DNA of 64,000 bases from Candidatus Desulfosporosinus nitrosoreducens (GCF_030954495.1 NZ_JAVHUW010000064.1:1-64000), one strand, 5' to 3'; positions 33,871 through 42,177 are shown, counted from the stretch's first letter. The notes: generated from the letters alone by a model not told the origin. Numbers and translations: made by a program.

Positions 33871-34167
33871 TTAATTGTCAATATCGTGCCGGGACACAAT
33901 CTTGCCCACCCGGCTGATGGGACGCGGTATAACGTGCGCAGCCACCATCTCCCCAATCGCCGCGGCCGCCGCCGCCCCTTTTTCCACTGCGGACCGGACT
34001 GCGGCCACATCCCCTTTGACCATGACGGTGACCAGGCCGGAACCCATATTCTCGTAAGAAACAAGCACAACATCAGCAGCTTTGCACATCACGTCCACCG
34101 CTTGAATGGCCGGAACCATTCCCCTTGTTTCCACAAGGCCCAAGGCCTCTTCTCCGGAGTATGCCAT
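33871..34167 (-). CDS. BMC-H hexameric shell protein (PduA-like), first gene of the operon
   Basis: A 98-residue BMC-H tile starting MAYSGEEALGLVETRGMVPAIQAVDVMCKAADVVLVSYENMGSGLVTVMVKGDVAAVRSAVEKG and ending near HVIPRPISRVGKIVSRHDID. As the promoter-proximal gene it should be the most abundant product, suiting the main facet protein. AGAGGTG lies before the ATG. The probable promoter is near 34357-34385, giving a leader of about 180 nt. Confidence 0.95.
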   Translation of the reverse strand: MAYSGEEALGLVETRGMVPAIQAVDVMCKAADVVLVSYENMGSGLVTVMVKGDVAAVRSAVEKGAAAAAAIGEMVAAHVIPRPISRVGKIVSRHDIDN

Positions 34168-34356
34168 GAAAAAACACCTCTATTTTGACGGTTTGATTTC
34201 CCCAATGCTTTTGCCAAGGTGGTCAAAGCTCTCTAAGCCCGCGGGTACGGGTATGTTAACGGCAATAATCTCTGCTTCTTGCCGGAACACTGATTATGCC
34301 TCAACTATTTATGCTTAATTATTTACGCTCAATTCGACAATCTTCTTCGCTTTTCA

Positions 34357-34410
34357 ATTATAGTACCTCTGTCTAAAACTGTAATATACTAAACAGCTAT
34401 ACGGGATATA
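34357..34410 (-). promoter_or_regulatory. Candidate promoter and LysR-type box of the choline operon
   Basis: On the minus strand, ATTACA (34380-34385) and TATAAT (34357-34362) are spaced by 17 nt. The perfect -10 and fair -35 suggest an activator-dependent sigma-A promoter. TATACGGGATATA at 34398-34410 lies just upstream, about 50-60 nt before the likely transcript start, where LysR or similar activators bind. The same 13 bases occur at 14037-14049. Confidence 0.5.
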
Positions 34411-34870
34411 GACCAAAGCTAGTGCCCGGCCGCCCTCAGGCTTCCCACTGCTCTCGGAACGAATATTCCGGGTGAGGCCGGACGCTCGACCGCAGGAATT
34501 GAACACCAGCGCCCTCAAGAAAGCGGAATATGTCCGGAAAAGCCCGGGGGCGGTCATTCCGCCCCACTCGTTGCTTAATAAGGACCGGGTCCGTTTGTCC
34601 ATTAGGCTTGCGGACATAATAAAAAAGCGCCCGTGGCTGTCGGATCAGGTTCTTCTCCTCATCCGGCAGCACGCTGCGCTCTGTTCAAGTTATATGCAGT
34701 TCAGGTATACAGTTTTATCCTGTAATTTCTCATAGTCTGGCATTATCGCTCTAATCACTCTATCAGAGAGGTATCTTCCAGAGAAGTATCTTCTTGAGGC
34801 GGTTATCGACACTCTGCTTTGCCTGCCGGATTTCCCACCTTCAGACTTACAGACTTATAGACTTAAATCC
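34411..34870. other. Gene-free stretch upstream of the choline operon promoter
   Basis: Several short open frames overlap on both strands, but none has a ribosome site or a recognisable family. The 34440-34640 part is GC-rich and could be degraded coding DNA. No terminator for the nitroreductase gene (ending 34871) is obvious; a run of short repeated ACTTATAGACTTA words near 34850 is the only pattern. Confidence 0.45.
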
Positions 34871-35521
34871 CTACTCAAGTCCTTTGATGCTGACCGCTTC
34901 CGCCAGCGGCCTTCTTGTGCTTTTAAAGTTATTGATCAGATGCTCCTTGTCTTCATAGCCGATGGCGATCCCTAAAACAAGGGAAAAATTGTCCGGAATA
35001 CCAAGTTTGCCGCGCAAAACCTCCGGATAATGAACCAGGGTCACCGCAGGTATCGTGGCCAGACCGCGTTCGACTGCTGCCAGCATGATGCTTTGGGAAA
35101 TCGCTCCCAAATCAAACACCGACCAGGTAGTAAGGCTTTTATCCATGCCCAGGTAAATGACCGCCGGCGCATGGAAGAACTTTTGATTCAGCTCGCCGAA
35201 CTGTTTGGCGGCTTCTCCCGCGGCAAGAGAAAGTCCCGAAAAAAGCTCCTGCCGGCGGGCGTTGATACTGGCCGGCCAGTTTTTAGGCCGGGGAAGATCA
35301 GGGCTGGGCTGAACGCCCTTCCGCTGGTTCTCCAAATAGGCTTGATTGATCTCCTTAAGTACATCACCGCCGGCAACAAATAGTTCCCAGGGCTGCGAGT
35401 TCGCCCAGGACGGAGTACACAGCGCAGCACCCAGGACGGCCAGCAGCGTATCCCTGTCAACCGGGTCCGGCTTAAACGCCCTGCAGGAACGGCGGATTTG
35501 CAAAGCTTCACTCACGATCAT
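34871..35521 (-). CDS. Nitroreductase family protein
   Basis: The protein of 216 residues (from ATG 35521) is an FMN-dependent oxidoreductase: IRRSCRAFKPDPVDRDTLLAVLGAALCTPSWANSQPWELFV is the family N-terminal pattern, and SIMLAAVERGLATIPAVTL with GIAIGY near the end complete it. The ATG at 35521 has TTGGAGGTG at good spacing; the frame open to 35599 is unlikely to be used. It probably reduces nitro compounds, quinones or another electron-poor substrate. It stands alone between the choline operon and a small membrane protein gene, with no terminator identified. Confidence 0.9.
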   Translation of the reverse strand: MIVSEALQIRRSCRAFKPDPVDRDTLLAVLGAALCTPSWANSQPWELFVAGGDVLKEINQAYLENQRKGVQPSPDLPRPKNWPASINARRQELFSGLSLAAGEAAKQFGELNQKFFHAPAVIYLGMDKSLTTWSVFDLGAISQSIMLAAVERGLATIPAVTLVHYPEVLRGKLGIPDNFSLVLGIAIGYEDKEHLINNFKSTRRPLAEAVSIKGLE

Positions 35522-35687
35522 TACAACACACCTCCAAATTGATTCTCTCGAATGCGGGGCCACCCGATGATCGCTCCTTGCTTTAATATAAAGTATCATA
35601 CCACTTGGAGCATACTATAAGTCAAACGCTTTTGGCCGGCACATTGCCGGCAATCTTTGCCTGGGGCAAAAAGAACTCGCTGCTGTG

Positions 35688-35903
35688 CTACCAATATTTA
35701 ATTTCAATACCATCTTTTTTATGCGCTAAAAATTTTAAAACAAAGCTAATTGCATTACATACTATTGCGATTAAAGCAATCCAACGATACAAATTTAAAT
35801 AGTTCCTTATATCCTGAATATAAAAATTACACACCAAAAATACTATTGCAAAAATTATACTTATTACTAAGAAAATGCGACTGAAAAATAATTTCCTATT
35901 CAT
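35688..35903 (-). CDS. Small membrane protein, unknown function
   Basis: A 71-residue protein with two hydrophobic segments (FLVISIIFAIVFLVCNFYI and WIALIAIVCNAISFVLKFL) and charged ends. GGGGAGTTAG lies in front of the ATG. Its DNA is much more AT-rich than its neighbours. No family is recognised. A predicted role cannot be given beyond membrane location. Confidence 0.65.
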   Translation of the reverse strand: MNRKLFFSRIFLVISIIFAIVFLVCNFYIQDIRNYLNLYRWIALIAIVCNAISFVLKFLAHKKDGIEIKYW

Positions 35904-35939
35904 CTAACTCCCCTTTTAAACTAGTTAGAGTAGTAGTAT

Positions 35940-36575
35940 CTATAATGAAAGCGCCAGCCGTTTTAATTTATTGGCCAAATACATGCCGAGCCCGATAGTA
36001 CTCTCAATATGCAAAAAATGTTCAACACTAGGCTCGAAGAGGACCGTGGCGTTGGCCTGGACATCTTCATCCCCTTCCCAAATAATCACACACAAAGAAA
36101 TTTCGGGGAAGGCTTGAAAGATCGCGGAGGAACTGCCAAAGGTGCCCGGCACTCCGCCCAAAACCGCCGCGCAGGGCAGCAACCGGTGTGCTTGATGGCC
36201 GAAGGCCTTGGTGAGGCTTAAAATCGAATTCTTGTAAAAGGCCGGATAAAAGAGCATGCCGCCGTCCGGCAATTCCTTCAGGCTGACCCATTTTTTAGCG
36301 GCTTCCTGAGGAGCTTGGGCATAAGCCAAATAATTGAGCATGATGATGGAGGTGGTGACTTCCGGAACGTGTCCGTCGCTTTTTCCCGCTATGGTTTCAG
36401 TATCGCAATCCAAGATATACTCCGAGCCGAAAAAGGTAACGACAAATTGACGCGTAGCGCTGAAGTAGCTCACGGCACGCTGCGCCGCGATCTCTTCCGG
36501 CACCTTTTTCTTTACGTCTCTCCAGTATTTGTCATAGGCAATCCGATAGTTCGTTTCCAACGTCCATTCCCCCAC
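35940..36575 (-). CDS. DUF3786 domain protein
   Basis: A 211-residue protein matching what I remember of DUF3786: YRIAYDKYWRDVKKKVPEEIAAQRAVSYF, FFGSEYILDCDTETI, LLNYLAYAQ and a C-terminal cap with ISLCVIIWEGDEDVQANATVLFEP. Members occur mostly in anaerobes with corrinoid or Fe-S redox enzymes; no biochemical role is established. It follows the QueG-like gene with a 66-nt gap on the same strand, and both lie under the same MarR-type operator, suggesting a joint redox function. It has no signal peptide or membrane segment. Confidence 0.8.
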   Translation of the reverse strand: MGEWTLETNYRIAYDKYWRDVKKKVPEEIAAQRAVSYFSATRQFVVTFFGSEYILDCDTETIAGKSDGHVPEVTTSIIMLNYLAYAQAPQEAAKKWVSLKELPDGGMLFYPAFYKNSILSLTKAFGHQAHRLLPCAAVLGGVPGTFGSSSAIFQAFPEISLCVIIWEGDEDVQANATVLFEPSVEHFLHIESTIGLGMYLANKLKRLALSL

Positions 36576-36641
36576 TCTCTTTTAAATTGGCGCCTAAGGC
36601 CCAAAGGGGTCTTCCCACGGCAGACTTGAATGTCCCGCTTA

Positions 36642-37769
36642 TTATCCTGTTGCCAATAAGGATTCTCTTATTTCTTGTTTGACAGCCGCGGACGTTTCTC
36701 CTTTAATTTTTCCCTCCAAAATTTGCTGAGCTTTCCCGCCGCCGATTTTTCCCAAACCCCAAGCGGCATAAGCGCGCACCAGCTCTTCGGGATCATTCAT
36801 GGCCAAGGCCAAAGCGGGAATATTTGTTGGATCGCCCAAATTGCCCAGGGCAATGGCGGCATTGCGCTGGAAATATTTTTTCTCCCTGATGTAATTGTAC
36901 ATCAGGGGCTGGATTCTGGTGGCGTAAAACTCCTCCGTAGGATTAAGCATGCGCGTCAGACTGAAATCCTGGGCCACTTTCACTAAAAACTCATCATCCG
37001 GCCGCCTGGACTTTAACTTAGCCTGGTTGCGGGGGCATACTTCCTGGCAAATATCACAACCATGAACTTTCGTCCCCATCTTGGCACGGATTTCCGGTTC
37101 AATACGACTGCCCGCGATACGCTCCTGCGTCATAAAGGTGTTAAAAGCTATGCAGCGGCGAGGGTCCAGTTTCAGCGGTTCGTAAATAGCTTTGGTCGGG
37201 CAGGCTTTCATGCAGGCGGAACATCCTTCGGGGCAGCCAACCTCCACGCTAGGCTGGTCGTACTCCAGCTCTTTATCGACTACAAAAGACGTAAGATAGA
37301 TAAAAGAACCGCTTCCCTCGGCATAAGCGAAATTATTTCTGCCGTAAGTTACAATACCGGCTTTTGCCGCCACCAATCGTTCGGGCAAGCTTATCTTCTC
37401 CCCTACTTGACAGCCGAGTTTGCGCAGAAAACTTTTCAGCAATTCCGGTCTGGCCCCGTTGATGCGTTCCGGCGGCGCGTCGTAGCACCTCGCTTGATAA
37501 ATCCGGCCGATTTTACCGCTCAATTCCTGGGGGAAGTTTTTCTGCGCATAGTCATACACCGTTGTAATAATGGACCTGGCCTCAGGCATCAGGGAAAGCG
37601 GCTCTGCCGCGGCGAGCGGCCGGGAGGGACTCTTAAGGTAAAAAGAATACATCTCCTGCCTGCGCTGTAAATCAGCGGCATATTCGGGAAAGCTGTCAGC
37701 CGGAATGATTCCTACTTTGCTGTAGCCGATGTCTAAGGCAAATTCTTTAATTTGTGATGTCAGCGACAT
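36642..37769 (-). CDS. QueG-like Fe-S protein with C-terminal HEAT repeats
   Basis: A 375-residue protein related to epoxyqueuosine reductase: an N-terminal cobalamin-binding-type domain, then two [4Fe-4S] sets (CPEGCSACMKACPTKAI and CDICQEVCPRN), and HEAT-like repeats (AAIALGNLGDPTNIPALALAMND..., RAYAAWGLGKIGGG). True QueG has a YARGxDYH motif for substrate and a GWxGKNTLL segment; here the corresponding places read YQARCYDAPPERING and AGIVTYGRNNFAYA. It is therefore probably a paralogue with another electron acceptor rather than the tRNA enzyme. GAGGAG lies before the ATG. Control by the MarR operator at 37934 is likely. Confidence 0.85.
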   Translation of the reverse strand: MSLTSQIKEFALDIGYSKVGIIPADSFPEYAADLQRRQEMYSFYLKSPSRPLAAAEPLSLMPEARSIITTVYDYAQKNFPQELSGKIGRIYQARCYDAPPERINGARPELLKSFLRKLGCQVGEKISLPERLVAAKAGIVTYGRNNFAYAEGSGSFIYLTSFVVDKELEYDQPSVEVGCPEGCSACMKACPTKAIYEPLKLDPRRCIAFNTFMTQERIAGSRIEPEIRAKMGTKVHGCDICQEVCPRNQAKLKSRRPDDEFLVKVAQDFSLTRMLNPTEEFYATRIQPLMYNYIREKKYFQRNAAIALGNLGDPTNIPALALAMNDPEELVRAYAAWGLGKIGGGKAQQILEGKIKGETSAAVKQEIRESLLATG

Positions 37770-37933
37770 GCTAATTTCTCCTCACTTCATAAACTATTTT
37801 TTCAAATTCAATCAGCCCTCTGGATACTCTGGAAGCGCCCGGGTCCTTGTCCCACACTTTCCGGAGATGATCCTTGAAAATTAATCAATGAGTGCACTTA
37901 TATGTATATTAATTTATATGTAAGGCAATTTAT

Positions 37934-37945
37934 GTGTATATACAC
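37934..37945. promoter_or_regulatory. MarR-type operator before the QueG-like/DUF3786 pair
   Basis: GTGTATATACAC is a perfect 12-bp palindrome in the spacer between the QueG-like start (37769) and the MarR gene. It shares its core with the site at 38465-38480 before marR itself. AGTGCACT at 37891-37898 may be another half of a composite site. Confidence 0.6.
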
Positions 37946-37992
37946 TCATTTGCATATAAAAACATCTTTTACGTGAGTTTTTTAGAAAACCT

Positions 37993-38430
37993 TTAGAACA
38001 AAGCCTCTAATTTGGCCAGGGATTGCTCCAAACTGTCTAATTCTTCCCTGCCCAAATACTCTTCCAGCAATGCTTGGGCTTGATCCCACAACTCCAAGGT
38101 TTTGAGCAGCGTATCCCGGCCTGCCTCAGTAAGTATTACCTGTCTGGATCTGGAATCCTCACCGGGATTGACGGTGATCAGCCCGGCAGCCAGCAGGGGC
38201 TTCATATTGCGGTTTAAAGTCGTCCGGTCAATACGCATAATTTTTGCCAGCACACTCATAGTTGCGGGCCCTACCGCTTCCAGATTTCGCAGTAACGAAT
38301 ACTGGGTGATTTTAAGCTTGCTTGGTTCTAAAACTTTTTCATAAAATTGAGTAACCGACCGGGAAGCCCGCCGGATATTTAAACAGTGACAGGGACTGAG
38401 AGATTTGGGCTTGCCCTTAGCCTGCTGCAT
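37993..38430 (-). CDS. MarR family transcriptional regulator
   Basis: The protein (145 residues from ATG 38430) is a MarR winged helix: LKITQYSLLRNLEAVGPATMSVLAKIMRIDRTTLNRNMKPLLAAGLI is the DNA-binding core, and NPGEDSRSRQVILTEAG is the wing. The N-terminal CHCLNIRRASRSVTQFYE holds two cysteines that may sense redox change. The earlier ATG at 38478 lies inside the palindrome 38465-38480; the ATG at 38430 has AAGGTGGTG at good spacing and is the real start. The two matching palindromes suggest it represses itself and the QueG-like operon. Confidence 0.92.
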   Translation of the reverse strand: MQQAKGKPKSLSPCHCLNIRRASRSVTQFYEKVLEPSKLKITQYSLLRNLEAVGPATMSVLAKIMRIDRTTLNRNMKPLLAAGLITVNPGEDSRSRQVILTEAGRDTLLKTLELWDQAQALLEEYLGREELDSLEQSLAKLEALF

Positions 38431-38464
38431 CAAATCACCACCTTTTGAATTAAAAACAGAACAC

Positions 38465-38480
38465 ACGTGTATATGCACGT
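38465..38480. promoter_or_regulatory. MarR autoregulatory operator
   Basis: ACGTGTATATGCACGT is symmetric at 14 of 16 positions and lies 35-50 nt upstream of the preferred marR start. It shares GTGTATA with the site at 37934. Confidence 0.65.
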
Positions 38481-38772
38481 AATTCTGACTCTACTTTATA
38501 TCCTCTGGTTCATTATGTCAATCTAAGCAACCAGCTTATTCTTATTTCTGACGCAACTACAGTTCACCCTGGTTCCAGGAAGGCAAAGCTTCAGGAACGT
38601 TTATAAGCCATAACCCCCTGATCCTCAAACTTAAAACCGCAGCGCAGCCCAGCCCGAACTGTGCGGCGGCCGAATTTTTTCGGTTTTAAACTAATATCTA
38701 TTTGGGGCGGCAAGCCTGCAACTAAGCAGCACCTAAATGAAGTTCCCAATCTTTTGTCTCTGGGATAAAGCA

Positions 38773-38896
38773 GACTTGATTCAGGTAGAGTTTTTAACTC
38801 CATCTGAATCTTAGTCGCACTTATCCAGGGACTAAGCCGCTCTTAACTCACCGCTTGCCGAAGCGGGAGTTTTAGAGCGGCTTAGTCAGCGGATAA
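38773..38896 (+). repeat. 124-bp two-hairpin intergenic repeat, copy 4
   Basis: Same element and orientation as copies 1-3, 30 kb away from them, with GATTCAGGTAGAGTT in hairpin 1 and an intact AGCCGCTC/GAGCGGCT hairpin 2. It lies in the gene-free spacer 38481-39242 between marR and the lysA-like gene. Elsewhere that spacer is AT-rich from about 38930, and no riboswitch or gene was recognised. Confidence 0.93.
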
Positions 38897-39242
38897 GCGT
38901 TCCTCTCAGAAACAGAGCCCTTAAGCGTTTCGGGAGGAAAAATTATCACAAGCGTCGAATGAATAAATTGAGAAAGCTGTCGAGAAAGATTTTATAAGGC
39001 AGAAACATGAACTATATAAGTTTTTCTCAATGCCAACGCTATTAGACAAGTTGTACTGCTGGAAACTTTAGTTCTTATTTGAGAAAAAAAAGATAATATT
39101 TCCCCAATCCCATACCAATACTATGCAGAAATTCCTGTTTGGTTAGAAGAGCGCTGGCAACGGCTGTCAGAGGCAGGCTGAAAAGAGTTGGTATCTATAT
39201 AGTTGTAGTGCCCGGGAGGCAACGAAAGGAGTGATGCTTAAA

Positions 39243-40508
39243 ATGAAAAAAACCTTTGTAACCTTAGACCAGTTAAGAGAAATAACCCAAGAATATCCAA
39301 CGCCTTTTCACCTGTATCACGAAAAGGGAATTCGGGAAAATATACGACAATTGAAAAAAGCATTTGCCTGGAACGAAGGTTTTAAGGAGTATTTCGCAGT
39401 TAAAGCGACACCAAACCCGGCAATACTGCAAATTTTAAAAGAAGAAGCTGCCGGTGTGGATTGCTCATCCCTCACCGAACTTATGCTGGCTGATTTGGTT
39501 GGCTTTAGTGGGCAGGAAATAATGTTCGCCTCAAACGTTACGCCGGAAGAGGATTTTATACTGGCACGCAAATTAAATGCCACAATTATTCTTGACGACA
39601 TTACAGACATAGACTATTTAGAAAAAGTTGCCGGCATTCCCGAAACAATTGGCTGCAGATATAATCCGGGCGGTTTGTTTGTAATTAACAATGAAATAAT
39701 GGACACTCCGAATGAAGCAAAATATGGTTTTACACGTGAACAATTGACAGAAGGTTTTAAAAGGCTGCAGCACAAAGGAGTTAAGCATTTCGGCTTGCAC
39801 GCATTTTTGGCCAGCAACACCGTAGCCAATGAATACTATCCTAATCTTGCTAAAGTCCTGTTCGAAACTGCTGTAGAATTAAAAAACGAAACAGGTGCCC
39901 ACATTGAATTTATTGACCTTTCCGGTGGCATCGGTATTCCTTATCACCCGGAACAGCAGCCTGCGGACATCTTTGATGTGGGTGAACGTGTTCGGACAGT
40001 CTACGAGAAGGTTCTCATCCCTGCAGGGATGGGGGACGTTAAACTATACACCGAGCTTGGCAGATTTATGTTAGGACCCTACGGCTGTCTTGTTGCCACC
40101 GCAATACACGAAAAGCATATCCATAAAGAATATATCGGACTGGACGCTTGCGCGGCAAATCTTATGCGTCCGGCAATGTACGGCGCTTATCATCACATCA
40201 CAGTTATGGGTAAGGAAAATGAGCCTTACCACCATAAATATGATATTACAGGGGGCTTGTGTGAGAATAACGATAAGTTTGCCATTGACCGTATGCTGCC
40301 TAAAATTGACATCGGTGATTTGCTTGTGATCCATGATACCGGCGCCCATGGCTTCGCAATGGGTTATAACTATAATGGAAAACTGCGCTCTGCCGAAGTT
40401 TTATTAAAAGAAGACGGCTCGTTTGAACTGATCCGCCGTGCGGAAACACCGGCTGATTATTTTGCCACATTTGATGTTATTAACTCTTTCGTGTCTAAAC
40501 TATTTTAG
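39243..40508 (+). CDS. Diaminopimelate decarboxylase-like PLP enzyme (LysA family)
   Basis: A fold-type III decarboxylase of 421 residues. The PLP lysine is in YFAVKATPNPAIL, glycine-rich phosphate binding in LSGGIGIPYHPEQ, and the C-terminal active-site Cys in GGLCENNDKFAIDR. It could decarboxylate meso-diaminopimelate to lysine or act on a related amino acid such as carboxynorspermidine. The Cys-Glu-Asn context differs from the usual PxCxSxD of LysA, so substrate is open. AAGGAG at 39226-39231 best fits ATG 39243 rather than the GTG/ATG codons that overlap it. It stands alone with its own terminator. Confidence 0.85.
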   Translation: MKKTFVTLDQLREITQEYPTPFHLYHEKGIRENIRQLKKAFAWNEGFKEYFAVKATPNPAILQILKEEAAGVDCSSLTELMLADLVGFSGQEIMFASNVTPEEDFILARKLNATIILDDITDIDYLEKVAGIPETIGCRYNPGGLFVINNEIMDTPNEAKYGFTREQLTEGFKRLQHKGVKHFGLHAFLASNTVANEYYPNLAKVLFETAVELKNETGAHIEFIDLSGGIGIPYHPEQQPADIFDVGERVRTVYEKVLIPAGMGDVKLYTELGRFMLGPYGCLVATAIHEKHIHKEYIGLDACAANLMRPAMYGAYHHITVMGKENEPYHHKYDITGGLCENNDKFAIDRMLPKIDIGDLLVIHDTGAHGFAMGYNYNGKLRSAEVLLKEDGSFELIRRAETPADYFATFDVINSFVSKLF

Positions 40509-40583
40509 ATTTTTTCCGAAAAGGTCCGTATAATCTACATTTGCCTACCCGGTTAACGAAACTCAATTTATAAAACAAAGGAA

Positions 40584-40620
40584 CCTCCTATTGAAGAATT
40601 TACTGCAGTAGGAGGGTTTT
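40584..40620 (+). terminator. Terminator of the LysA-like gene
   Basis: CCTCCTA pairs with TAGGAGG, followed by GTTTTACT. It lies 76 nt after the stop at 40508. Confidence 0.75.
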
Positions 40621-40740
40621 ACTATGCAGGCGGCCGCTAGCTGTTCTTGCTTTGGGAGAGTACAAAAAACAGACGGGACTGTCCTGAAAACTGTCTGTGT
40701 GAAACTCAGTCCCTAAAATCCCAAGTGGTTGCAACGCTCA

Positions 40741-40785
40741 AAAAGCGTCCTCCTTTCACTGGCAAAGTGGAGTGAGGGCGCTTTC
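40741..40785 (-). terminator. Terminator of the ABC transporter operon
   Basis: AAGCG, CCTC and TCACT segments pair with AGTG, GAGGG and CGCTT across about 44 nt. On the minus strand the stem is followed by TTTTTGAGC. It lies 84 nt past the stop of the ATPase gene at 40869. Confidence 0.7.
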
Positions 40786-40868
40786 TCATTGCTGACTATA
40801 GAGGCAAAAGCGGGGATGTGAAAACAACACAAACAAATTTTAGCATGATCGCTCTCTAAACCCAAGAC

Positions 40869-42164
40869 TTAAATATCGTCTTTCTCCAAATAGATTTGCC
40901 CTATATGCTCATCGTAGGCGAATAGCTCCGCATACCTACCCCAGTCAATGATCGTCGTCAACTGATTGGCAGCTTCCTCTTCACCAAAATGACGGGTTAA
41001 GACGTTCAGGAAAAACTCTTCCGGCATTTTGCCATTGGACTTGGAATTTAAGGCGGAGATCACCGTATTTAAACTGGCAACGTGCTGCAGGGCCTGCTCT
41101 CGGAAGAGTTCTTTCCGCTGCAGGACTGTCGCTTCGGCAAACTCTTTGCCAATAGAGGTTAGTTCAATGTCTCCTTCCTTCACCGCGACCATTTTCAGAA
41201 GGGAGGCGGCTTCCACAATCGGCAGAAGGTCCTCCAGGTCCAGGCTCAATTGCTCGCCCAGCTTATATAAATCTGTTTTCAGGCCAATATCGTCCAGCAG
41301 CTCAATAAAACCTGTTAAAGCCCCGGCCCGTGCGTGAGGTAATTGTTTTATCTTTTTGGGTACATCTTCTTTTTGAGTTTTGACTTCGACCTCTTTGGCC
41401 GTCAAAATCGAATAAATTTTATCAACGAGAGCTGTAAACGCTTTATCCTGTTTATCCCGCCAGTGCGGCAGATCGATGGCAATATTGGCCACGACTCTTG
41501 CCGGATCTCTGGATAAAACAACCGCCCGGTTGGCCATATACACTGCCTCTTCGATTCCATGGGTAACCATAATAATCGACTTGGTGGGTATCCGCTTCTC
41601 CATCCAAAGTTCCAGCAAGTCGCGCTTCAGGTTTTCGGCAGTCAAAACATCCAAGGCTGAAAACGGCTCGTCCATCAGCAAGAGATCCGGTTCCATAACC
41701 AAGGCCCGTCCCAGGCCGACTCTTTGTTTCATACCACCGGACAGTTCTTTGGGGTAAGCTCCTTCGAACCCGTCCAAGCCGATCATATCAATCGTGGCAA
41801 TGGCCTTTTCCTGTTTCTGTTTTTCACTAAGCTTGTGGTTGTTTTTCAGGCCTAATTTGACATTTTCCAAAACCGTGAGCCAGGGAAACAAAGCAAAGGA
41901 TTGAAAGACCATACTCATACCTTTTCTAAAGCCTTCTCCTTCTCCGGCTTCCTTTTGATAAGACACTTTACCCTGAGTCGGTTTGACCAAACCGGCAATG
42001 ATGCGCAGCAGCGTAGATTTGCCGGAGCCGGATGGCCCCAGGATAGCCACGAATTCACGTTCCTTTACCTCCAAACTTATATCGGAAAGCACAGTGGCAT
42101 TATTGTTGCCCGGCAGATCATAGGATTTAAAAATATGCTCTAATTTGATTAAGGCTTTGGACAT
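40869..42164 (-). CDS. ABC transporter ATPase (NitT/TauT type) with AAA-associated C-terminal domain
   Basis: The ATPase is complete: Walker A GPSGSGKSTLLR, signature LSGGMKQRVGLGRAL, Walker B LLLMDEPFSALD. It belongs to the nitrate/sulfonate/taurine branch. From about residue 290 an extra C-terminal domain appears (LPHARAGALTGFIELLDDIGLKTDLYKLGEQLSLDLEDLLPIVEAASLL), the AAA-associated domain found in a subset of these ATPases, possibly a substrate or regulatory sensor. The ATG at 42164 has GGAGGGAAG at good spacing. It is translated just after the permease gene (13 nt gap). Confidence 0.92.
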   Translation of the reverse strand: MSKALIKLEHIFKSYDLPGNNNATVLSDISLEVKEREFVAILGPSGSGKSTLLRIIAGLVKPTQGKVSYQKEAGEGEGFRKGMSMVFQSFALFPWLTVLENVKLGLKNNHKLSEKQKQEKAIATIDMIGLDGFEGAYPKELSGGMKQRVGLGRALVMEPDLLLMDEPFSALDVLTAENLKRDLLELWMEKRIPTKSIIMVTHGIEEAVYMANRAVVLSRDPARVVANIAIDLPHWRDKQDKAFTALVDKIYSILTAKEVEVKTQKEDVPKKIKQLPHARAGALTGFIELLDDIGLKTDLYKLGEQLSLDLEDLLPIVEAASLLKMVAVKEGDIELTSIGKEFAEATVLQRKELFREQALQHVASLNTVISALNSKSNGKMPEEFFLNVLTRHFGEEEAANQLTTIIDWGRYAELFAYDEHIGQIYLEKDDI

Positions 42165-42177
42165 GATCTTCCCTCCT

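Noticed and set aside
19458..34167. Several long open frames on the plus strand opposite the choline operon (for example 21044-22027 and 30281-31225)
   Set aside because: They are antisense shadows of GC-rich coding genes, with no ribosome sites and no recognisable domains.
34354..34735. Several overlapping short frames upstream of the first shell gene
   Set aside because: No ribosome sites or families; the stretch next to the operon holds a promoter-like pair and a LysR-type box instead.
36642..37769. The QueG-like gene as true epoxyqueuosine reductase
   Set aside because: The YARGxDYH and GWxGKNTLL motifs are not found, so a different activity is more likely, though not proven.
38591..38803. 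A 70-codon minus-strand frame before the lysA-like gene
   Set aside because: It runs into repeat copy 4 and has no ribosome site.
3807..38896. The four 124-bp repeats as a CRISPR array
   Set aside because: The copies are dispersed over 35 kb, are longer than CRISPR repeats, contain two hairpins each, and have no regular spacers or cas genes.
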